A stretch of 64,000 nucleotides of DNA, taken from Dactylis glomerata. Lineage: Eukaryota; Streptophyta; Magnoliopsida; Poales; Poaceae. A program made the translations under genes and the position numbers. Each line of letters starts with the position of its first letter. The first letter of the stretch is position 1. The notes under the pieces were generated by a model that saw only the letters and a program-made list of their open reading frames with translations, made no database searches and was not told the DNA's origin. This document shows, one piece after another, positions 56,090-64,000 of this stretch. The stretch is from contig QXEO01000382.1 of assembly GCA_007115705.1 (NCBI GenBank), positions 7,965,318 through 8,029,317 on the forward strand, given 5' to 3'.

Positions 56090-57359
56090 AGAAGAGGTCA
56101 CAGTTTCTTTGATGATAGTATTAGGGACCATCGATGATATAGATTTCCATTCTTCTACTTGAGTTGGCAATGTTTTGCCTGGATAGTACGGACAATTATT
56201 CTTTGTGTGGCAAGAGATAGATGTTTTCTGTGCTCAAATTATAGGGTGTACGGTGTTTACTTTGTATGTGCCCGGTAACAACAACAGACGATAGAGAGAT
56301 GCACATGACATGATATATACGGAGTATATCATAACTTACTAACTTAGGGTGCACTACACATATTTCAACCATGAGTAATGCACGGCCGAGTTTAATTAGT
56401 TTACCATCTCCAACTTCAAAACCGGCTACGGACGTGCCACTAATAACTATCATTATAGTTAAATTTGCTCCATTAATTCAGATGACGCGACTGTGATATA
56501 AGTTGTGTGCACTCCGGCCACAGATCCACGGTGGTGGTCGTCTGCCTGTACAGGTGCAGGTCGATGCCAACGAGGTGTGGTTTGTCGTGCAAGTAAGCCA
56601 GGGCGGCTTGCCGAGCAGGTTTCCCTGATTTCCTTTAAAACAAGGACACTAGACGCCTGCCTCAATACAGGAAAAGGCCTTGCTGCCGACGGCTTTATGT
56701 GTGTCGGCGACTTTCTTATCGGAGTCCTCGGCATATAAGGCTTTATGTGAAACGTTCAAAAATTGTCGTTGGCATATGCATGAAAACGCCTACTTGCCGA
56801 CGGATTTTTGTATACCAACGGCTTTTTATCGGGACTATTGGCATATAGGACTTTATATCGTGCCTCCAAAATTTCCGGCAGTGTATAGGTAGGTTTGTTG
56901 ACGACATTCTTCGCACAACCTCGGCATATGTTAGCCATCGGCTTCGACGCCATTATACCGAGGGTGGTTGTCAGAGTAAGCCAACACTACCATGTGGGGC
57001 TACCGTTTCGCCACCGGAAGGATGCCAAATGGCGCTAGGTATATTTCGGCCACGATAACAAGTCAGCAATATATTGTGTATGCCAAGGGTGGCCGCCCGC
57101 ATTTCCTTTTTTTCGTGCTTCTTTTGAATTTTAGTACTTACTTCTGTTTGCTTTTTTTGTACGATACTTTTATTTCTTAGAACTATATCATATAAAATGA
57201 CACAATACATAAGTTTTGATTTTTCTTAATTTCTTATGCTTACATTTGATCTCACATAAAATGATTGACCAGAAGAGCCCCCACTTCAGGTGCACCAGAG
57301 GGAATCTTGTGTGAACTTGAGCTCTAACTTGATTTGCCATGCTCCTATGACTTAACCTA
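56090..57359. other. Intergenic sequence with decayed transposon-like repeats
   Basis: Around 56680-56960 the phrases GCCGACGG, TCGGCATATA and GGCTTTAT recur in direct and inverted form, like old CACTA subterminal repeats, but no terminus is recognisable. No gene seen. Confidence 0.4.
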
Positions 57360-58563
57360 AACCTAGGTATGGGCGCCCGGCCCGGATGACCCAAAAATCC
57401 CGAGCTAGGCTAGATCGGGCTTGCAAGTCAGACCGGGCTCAGGAAAATCAGGCCCAAACATCAGGATGGGCATGCACGGGCGAAAGAAATGTGGGCGTTT
57501 CCTATTTATCGCCCGTTAGCGGGAGGGATACGTGCGCGCCCGCAGCGATAGTGATTTGGGCCGGGCCCATTAACGATGCTGCAGTGAACGGAGGGGCAAT
57601 CTGGCTCTGATTTTATTCCGGTTTCGGGAATGTTCTAGAACCTTCTCATCCTAGTTTTCCCTGATTCTTCCGGTTTTTATGTTTTCTTTCTTTTCTTTGC
57701 GGGTTTCTTCAGTTTTGGGTGGTTTTTTTCGATTTTTTCAGTATTATTTTTGAAAATCTAAATAGTTATAAAAAATATTTTTTTAAAAAAAATATAAAAA
57801 TAAAATTGAACAGTGTCAACTTTGAACAATTTTTTGATTTTGAACAATTTTTGAATTTGAACAATTTTCGATTTTGAACAATTTATAAATTTGAACAATT
57901 TTCGATTTTGAACAATTTTTTATTTTGAACAATTTTTAGATTTGAACATTTTTTAAAATCCAAACTTTTTTCAAGTTTGAACAATTTTAAAATCTGACTA
58001 AATCTGAACATTTTTGAAGTTTGAGCAATTTTTTGGATTTGAACATTTTTTAATTTGAATAATTTTAAAATCTTAGTTTTTTTCAAGTTTGAACAATTTT
58101 CCGATTTGAACAACTTCAGATTTTGAACAGTTTTAAAAATTTAACTTTTCAAATTTAATTTTTTTAAATCTAAAGATCTTTAAAATCAGTAAAAAACACA
58201 CAGGGAATATAATAGCGCATGCTAACCTAATACGAAGCAGCCAACACTTCGAACAGACGAACGAAAACATCACGCGCTCGTACATGGGCCCGGCCCACCA
58301 AGCAGCCACGCACGCGCGACGCGATAGCGCATGCTAACGTGCGCTAAGTAGGAGCTCCCAGAAATGTGCAATTTAAGTCATATAGTCGGGCCGTGCTTGC
58401 CAGGCCGGGATTTACTGCGTTCGAGCCAGACTCGGGCCTAATTTGTAAGCCCGAAGGTCAGGCTAGGCCAGGCTAGGCCGGGCTCGGGCCTACATTCTTA
58501 GCTTCAGGCTTTTTCGGGCTCAGCCTGAAGCCCGCCCTAGCCCGAGATTTGCCTAGCTTTAAG
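57360..58563. mobile_element. hAT-like element with an 8-bp target duplication
   Basis: Flanked by TTAACCTA on both sides (57352-57359 and 58564-58571), the size of a hAT duplication. Near the ends CTAGGTATGGGC and the inverse CTAGGCAAATC resemble each other, and both terminal regions are rich in GCCCGG/CCGGGC phrases that can pair. The middle is an AT-rich array. There is no transposase, so it is non-autonomous. Confidence 0.65.
57800..58140. repeat. TTGAACAATTTT tandem array
   Basis: About fifteen variants of a roughly 18-bp unit, TTTGAACAATTTTx, inside the hAT-like element. The Lys/Asn/Phe-rich ORF on the minus strand here is an artefact of the repeat. Confidence 0.85.
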
Positions 58564-58697
58564 TTAACCTAACACAAGCAAAGAGAAATGTTTATTGGTC
58601 AACCGCCTATCGAAGAATCATCAAGGTAGCCGCCACTATCCATGTCCGTTGTTGTGCCCCATTAGTTTACGGCTGTTTGGAGCTCAAATTAAATTCC

Positions 58698-58865
58698 ATG
58701 GCGGGGTTGCAGATGAGAGACAACAAGGTGGCGGTGGCGGTGCCGGAGGACAAGGTGAGGGACTCACTGCTAGAGGTGATGCGGGAGTTGTACGGCGGCG
58801 TGTGGTCGGCCCCGCCTACCTCCGCCGTCGATGATGCCAATCAACACGAAGCTCCATGGAATTGA
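58698..58865 (+). other. Short GC-rich ORF, possible gene fragment
   Basis: A 55-codon ORF starting MAGLQMRDNKVAVAVPEDK and ending HEAPWN. The codon use (GC-rich third positions) looks like a real grass gene and contrasts with the AT-rich surroundings, but I do not recognise it. It may be a captured or relict exon. Confidence 0.3.
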
Positions 58866-59478
58866 TGGATCTCAGTATCTCACCATGGATTGATTGATGG
58901 ATTGTTTAGTTATCACTAGCTCAATGGATGAGTTGATCAGATAATTCCCGTACTTGTCAATATACTGGGTAAGTGGATTATTTGGTGGGTAACAGGGTAT
59001 TATCCTCCCCATACTCAAAGTAAAACAGGTAATTTATTTTCTACCCATATACCCTACCCAAAAGCATGGATATGGATTTGGGTGCGGGCAATGAATATCC
59101 AACGGCAGGTTTAGCCCCGAGGGAGTAGGGACGCCCTCTAGGCGCCCATACCAAGTCTGCACTTGTGGTTTGTTTTCGTGTGACTTGCGAGCGGGGCTTA
59201 CACGGATGGATCGATGGATGGAAGGAAGGAGTGTCCTAAATATAGGGTTTTGCCGGGGATCGTACTTGTTCGAGTCTCTGTATCGGTTCCGTGGATGGCC
59301 TGGCAACTCGACCGATCGTGTCGCCCGAGAACTCGAGTCTGATACCTTACTCGTGTTGCGGTGTTGGCCACGGCCGCCTATATATATAGCCCAGGCGCCT
59401 GAATCGAGCCCACGCAACAACGCAACGCAGCGAACAAGCTTGAGGCGACGATCAGAGCCAAGAAAACCGAGACTAGCA
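58866..59478. other. Upstream region of the second small gene
   Basis: TATATATA at about 59381 lies about 95 bp before the ATG and is a candidate TATA box. Sequence from about 59398 (GAATCGAGCCCACGCAAC) matches 55607 onward before the first copy. Confidence 0.5.
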
Positions 59479-60061
59479 ATGGCAACGGCGGCGGCGCTCG
59501 GTCACGCAGCCAGGAGGCTGGGCGGCAGTAGCGCGCTGCGGCAGACGCAGGAGGCGGCCGCGTCGCGTCTCTCGTCGGCCGTCGAAGGGCGGCTCATGCC
59601 GCGGCGGCTCGCCCACACCGAGGTCCAGAATCCGTGCCCCTGCGGCAAGTTCGTGGACGACGCCGAGCTGAAACGCATCCAGAAGATGAAGGAAGAGCTG
59701 TACGAGGCCGTGTCCGGGGCGCACAAGAAGTACTGGTGGAAAGACCAGGACCGCCGGATGAACACTGCGCTGCTCCGTCAGCTCTCCGACCACGTCTGCA
59801 GGCGCAGCTCCGGCGACCCCACCTGGTACGTCTACCAACGATCGAGTTTTTCTTCTCTTTTTTTGTCCCCATAGTTTAATTTAACTTAATTTTAATGATG
59901 TTTGTATATATACTACGTCCAGGGAGTGGGCGAGACAATCACAGCTGAGGCACGACTTGCTAAAGGCAACGGGCTATGTAACGCTTGTCTACGCGGGGTC
60001 TAAGCTCTGGTCTAAGGAGCTGTGGTCTAAGGCGTTTGTATTGCTAGACGAGTCAAGCTAG
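59479..60061 (+). CDS. Small mitochondrial-type protein, second copy, intact
   Basis: Two exons, 59479-59825 and 59923-60061 (GTACGT...CCAG, phase agreeing), give 161 residues. The N-terminal 50 residues are Arg/Ala-rich with no acid until about residue 36, like a mitochondrial presequence. The middle has NPCPCGKFV, a charged helix (DDAELKRIQKMKEELYEAVSGAHKKYW) and RMNTALLRQLSDHV. The end contains a short internal repeat (SKLWSKELWSK). A TATA-like sequence lies about 95 bp upstream. I do not recognise a family with a known function. It is the better-preserved of the two copies. Confidence 0.7.
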
Positions 60062-60564
60062 AAGCAACATCTCGAATTCTCAATTGTCTTCTGGAAAAAC
60101 CAAGCCTATCTTCTATTTCTCTATGTAGTATCCCGGATACGATGTGCGAATTACAAGTCTACTAGAAACGTTCTCTTCGCAGCATTTTACTGTTTCTTTT
60201 TTCTTGATGGCACGTAATTAAGCATGCACACAACTTACATATATACATCTTCGCATGAGATGGATGGGATTATGGTGTTGAATTCGTGGATACTATATGC
60301 TAGTACTAATAACTTACATATATACATCTTTGGATTTTACCAACTGGGTTTCTATACATAATAACTGAAAACAACACGATACAATTGATTTAGAAAGTTC
60401 AAGGTACGTTTTGAAACAAACATATGTTTTGGAACTAAAAGTCAACTTATAGCAGAGTTGGAATTTTGGACTTTCTTCTTATAAGAATACAGTAAGATGA
60501 AAATCTTATACATTTGAATGACCACATATCTATTTGACTGAGATTTTACACATGTACCTGATAT
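60062..60564. other. 3' flank of the second small gene
   Basis: AT-rich; TATATACATCTT recurs near 60240 and 60318. No gene seen. Confidence 0.5.
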
Positions 60565-61654
60565 CACTAGTGGAAAACAGAGAAATAGCACCGGTTCATA
60601 ACCCCGATTAGCACCGGTTTTGCAACCGGTGCAACGCATCCGGGACTAAAGCCCTCCCCCTTTAGCACCGGTTGCGTTACGAACCGGTGCTAAAGGGTCT
60701 CCACGTGGCCGTGTAGACCAGCTCCGGCCGATGGACCTTTAGCACCGGTTTGTAATATGAACCGGTGCTAGAGGATGGCGATGTGGCAGCCCCTGCAGTG
60801 TTTGGCTAAAACCCTAATCCCTAGCCTTTTGAAATACGGTTTTTTCGGGTATTTGAAAAATGTTGATGCACATATAAAAGAAACCATCATATATATTACA
60901 CAATATCGTCATACATATAGAGATCGAAGCTAGTATGTGTTATCTTTTATCGTGTTTGGTCGAACATATTACATAATGGAACATTGTACACGTTCATGAA
61001 TATATACAATATAATTTTCAGCTACGATTTTCCAAAATCGTAATGCCGATGGTATTCACCGGTTGGTGCTATGACCTCATCAAGTAAGAATCCCGCCAGT
61101 TCCTCTTGAATTGCTCATATACGCTCAGTTGCTAGAAGACGATCCCGCTTCAGTTCGATCTAATGTAAAGAAGGGGATCAATATATATGAATGAAGAAAC
61201 TCAACATAAATGATGGTAATAAAATAAAATTGTGAATATTGTTTACGTACATCTAGTTGTTCTAGTCTTCTCTTCTCACGACAAGTCTCTCGCATGAACT
61301 CGCAGACATAGAATCTACATAAATTATTCCCGTCTTCTTGCTTCAAGCACTTTACGAGAATAGAGTTCAATCAAAATAATAATCAAGGATGATAATGGTA
61401 TTGAAACTAGAACCAAAGAGATGCGCGGACCTAGCTAGTAGTACTTACCGGTACTTGTTTAAATTCAAGCTCATTTCTCCAGGGACCCGGTGCCTTAGCC
61501 GTGAACCGTTTCCAAGCACTGCCCGGCAAAGAAAATGAATAAAGAAGTTAGTAATTACTTGATATCGGGAAATGAACGAAAGTAGCTGATATAGTGCCAT
61601 GCATAATGATTGAAATTACCGCTGGAGTGTATCAATCATGTCCCCGAATGTCTC
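60565..61654 (-). mobile_element. End of a second CACTA transposon (CACTAGTGG type), interrupted
   Basis: Starts CACTAGTGGAAAACAG at 60565. TTTAGCACCGGTT and AACCGGTGCTAAA alternate to about 60775, the subterminal repeats of another Triticeae CACTA group. Its gene is read towards this end (minus strand), with Ulp1-protease exons at 61022-61654. The LTR retrotransposon at 61655 interrupts it, and the rest lies outside the window. Confidence 0.85.
61022..61654 (-). pseudogene. Ulp1-type cysteine protease exons of the second CACTA
   Basis: Minus strand, four exons: 61654-61620 (cut by the LTR; ETFGDMIDTLQR), 61518-61449 (WKRFTAKAPGPWRNEL), 61349-61251 (CLKQEDGNNLCRFYVCEFMRE) and 61159-61022 (to a TAG). 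The third exon holds the Ulp1 Gln and catalytic Cys signature (Q...NNLCRFYVCEF; Arg replaces the usual Gly after Cys). The last exon has a TGA at 61115-61117 before AIQEELAGFLLDEVI. The Ulp1 domain is a common part of plant CACTA transposase loci. Confidence 0.75.
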
Positions 61655-63805
61655 TGAAAGGACACAGATGTCGCCTAGAGGGGGGGGTGAATAGGCGATA
61701 TCAAATTTTACGAATGGCTTGAACAAAAGCGGAATTAAACTAGCGTTTATTTTGTCAAGCACACAAAACCTAAATAAACTAGGCTCACCTATGTGCACCA
61801 ACAACTTATGCTAAGCAATACAAGTAACAAGGAGATAGCAAGATATATAACTTCAAGCACGAAGGCTATCACAATGTAAAGTGCATAAGTAAAGAGCTCG
61901 GGTATAGAAATAACCGAGGCACGCGGAGACGATGATGTATTCCCGAGTTCCTCCCTTGAAAGGGAGTACGTCTCGTTGGAGGGGTGTGGTATCGCCACAA
62001 AGGCCTAACCAACGCCACAAAGGCCTCACCCTATTCTCCGGTGTGAGCTTGCGCCACAAAGGCCTAGCTCACTCTTCCACTAAGGGGTTCCTCAAGGCGG
62101 AACCGGGCCTTTACACAAAGCTTGGGGCACGCATCCACAACTTAATTGGAGGCTCCCAAGAATAGCCACAAAGGCACCACAAAGCCACAAAGCCGTCTAG
62201 GGTTCCAAGAACCCAAGAGTAATAAGCTCACAAACTTTCACTTACTCAAATCTCCGGGGAGAACTCAAACCGATGCAACTTATGCAATGGCAAGAGCACA
62301 CAAGGTGCTCAAATCCTTCTCACTCAAATCCTACCAAAGCAACTAATGCTATGGAGAGATATGAGAGGAAGAACAAAGGAAATCCACAAAGAACTCCAAG
62401 ATCTAAATCCACAAGAGGTTCCCCTCACTAAGAGAAGATTTTGATTGGTGGAAAGATAGATCTAGATCTCCTCTCTCTTTTCCCTCAAAAAGATGCAAGA
62501 ACTATGGGAGGAATGGAAAGGGAGAGCAAGCTACTCAAGGTCAACAATGGAGGAGAGAGAGAGGGAGTAGCTAACAGCCCAAGGAAGAAGAAGGGGGGCC
62601 TTTTATAGCCCCCCCCCCCACGAAATATGGCCGTTGCAGGATTTTAGGCCGGATAATCCGCCCCCCCCTACTGGGTGACGCGCCCAAAAGTCCTTAGCAG
62701 AAATTCCGAAACGAAATTTTCGCCCCCAGGCCGGATAATCCGCCCCCCTGGCCGGAATATCCGCCCCCCTTACTGGGTGACGCCGAGCAGAAATTGCAAT
62801 ACGAAAACAGTGATAACTTTTTCATCCGGACTCCGTTTTCGATGATCTTGGGCTCGTTGGAATCACCACAACGAGCTCTACAACTTCATCCATAGAAACA
62901 TCATAGTCCAACAAGGGAGTATAAAACCAAATGATGAAAGGTTTGACCTCTCTTTGAAGGCAAACCGGTAAAACCTCCAAACATAAAAAACGCAATAAGA
63001 GCTTCATGCGAAATCCGTTTTTGATGAGCTAGAGCTTGTCATGGAAATAACCACAAGCTCTAGAACCTCACATGGATAAAACTCAAATAAGAACCAAGAA
63101 AGAAGATGCCAAGTATGTAAAGGTTTGAGCTCTCTCCGAACGATACAATTAAGTTACTCACTCGAGAGCCCCTCTTGATAGTACGGCTACCGATCCTATA
63201 ACCCGGTCTCACAACTAACACCATGAGACCGGTAAGAAAGAAACCCTAACACTATCATACCTTTGCCTTGAGCATTCCACTTGAGGTGGATAGTGACGAT
63301 CCTGATCTTCTCAAGTTGGACCACCTTTCTTGATTGAGCTTGCTTGGTGAAGTTTTGCGGATTGCTCCCCCATACTCCACTATGGAAGAGACTCTCTTTA
63401 AGCATATCTTCACATATCCATAAACACAATATAGATGGCAAGCTTCAAGCATATGTTCTCTTCTAGTTGCTCATCTTGAACTTGCGCTTTGACTTGATCA
63501 ATCCTCGAATCAATTCTTCTTTCTCCATAATGATGGTGTCTTGAGGATACACATGAAAGCTCACTCAATCTTATTCTTCAAGACACACTTGATATAAGCT
63601 CAAATCCCTTAAGACCAATCTTTGGATCACTCCTTGAATAACACCTTGGTCAACACATAATCTTCTTCTTACAACCTTGACTCCAACAAATGGTTCAAGC
63701 ATTGTCTATGGACAAGTCCTACACATATAACTCAATTTAACCATTAGTCCATAGGGATTGTCATTAATTACCAAAACCACACATGGGGCTCAATATGATC
63801 TTTCA
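61655..63805 (-). repeat. 3' LTR of a second gag-only retrotransposon
   Basis: 2151 bp from TGAAAG to CTTTCA, the same family as 7035-9194. On its right is the polypurine tract in minus orientation (AAAATGGGGGAGAT), so this is the 3' LTR and the body lies to the right. The flank on the left, GTCTC (61650-61654), would be half of the duplication. Confidence 0.9.
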
Positions 63806-64000
63806 ATCTCCCCCATTTTGGTAATTGATGACAATCTCTTTGAGAGGGTTTATATAATGAATGCAAAGAACCAAAATGGTTATACTAACATCAAATACTA
63901 CAAAAGTATGTGATGTTAGTAAAACCACCATATATAGAGCAAACTCCCCCACAATCTATGCACGTGTGAATGATCTTGATTTCATTGCATATATTGCCAA
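63806..64000 (-). mobile_element. Start of the second gag-only element's interior
   Basis: Matches 1067-1261 almost base for base (about ten differences by eye), then is cut by the window edge. Confidence 0.9.

Noticed and set aside
57883..58113. Lys/Asn/Phe-rich minus-strand ORF
   Set aside because: It is a product of the TTGAACAATTTT array.

Overview
The window is from a large, repeat-rich grass genome, most probably the Triticeae (wheat, Aegilops, barley, rye). Three things point there: copia LTRs whose ends match the BARE/WIS/Angela group (they begin TGAAGGAAATATGCCC on the minus strand), CACTA transposons with the terminal sequence CACTACTAGGAAAACAGC and GTAGCGCA subterminal repeats, and host genes of plant type with introns. 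All calls come from reading the sequence; no search was run.

Layout. 1-9194 is a gag-only, copia-type LTR retrotransposon on the minus strand, cut by the window's left edge. It is inserted in a DNA transposon whose other end is at 10704. 10705-12207 is low-copy sequence with a broken RING-type ORF. 12208-42345 is a nest four levels deep: a PIF/Harbinger-type element (flanked by TAA) is split by a CACTA element (12513-41200). The CACTA carries an Angela-type copia element (15134-23544, duplicated site GGCCA) inside its TNP2 transposase exon, and a Tat-lineage gypsy element (26428-35283, duplicated site ACGAC) inside the leader intron of its second gene. The gypsy element carries, antisense to pol, an intact ORF with two AT-hooks and a B3-like domain, preceded by a TATA box, a telo-box and a GGCCCA motif. 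This is the most interesting object in the window. The CACTA encodes TNP2, a second protein ending in a Ulp1-like fold without recognisable catalytic residues, and a small protein joining an RNase H1-type hybrid-binding domain to a membrane segment.

42349-60564 is the gene island. A Stowaway MITE precedes PBG1 (20S proteasome beta-7 subunit, six coding exons, 252 residues). Next come a TIR element, a LINE remnant, a 15-exon sorting-nexin-like PXA-PX gene (1130 residues) and two related small genes with mitochondrial-type N-termini. The first small gene is frameshifted and the second has an intact two-exon frame. Between them lies a hAT-like element with a perfect 8-bp duplication.

60565-64000 is the end of a second CACTA (CACTAGTGG type) with a broken Ulp1 protease gene, interrupted by a second copy of the gag-only retrotransposon that leaves the window on the right.

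Relative ages from LTR pairs, by eye: the Angela-type pair shows two differences in about 1730 bp (very young), the gypsy pair four in 336, and the gag-only element about 4% in the part compared.
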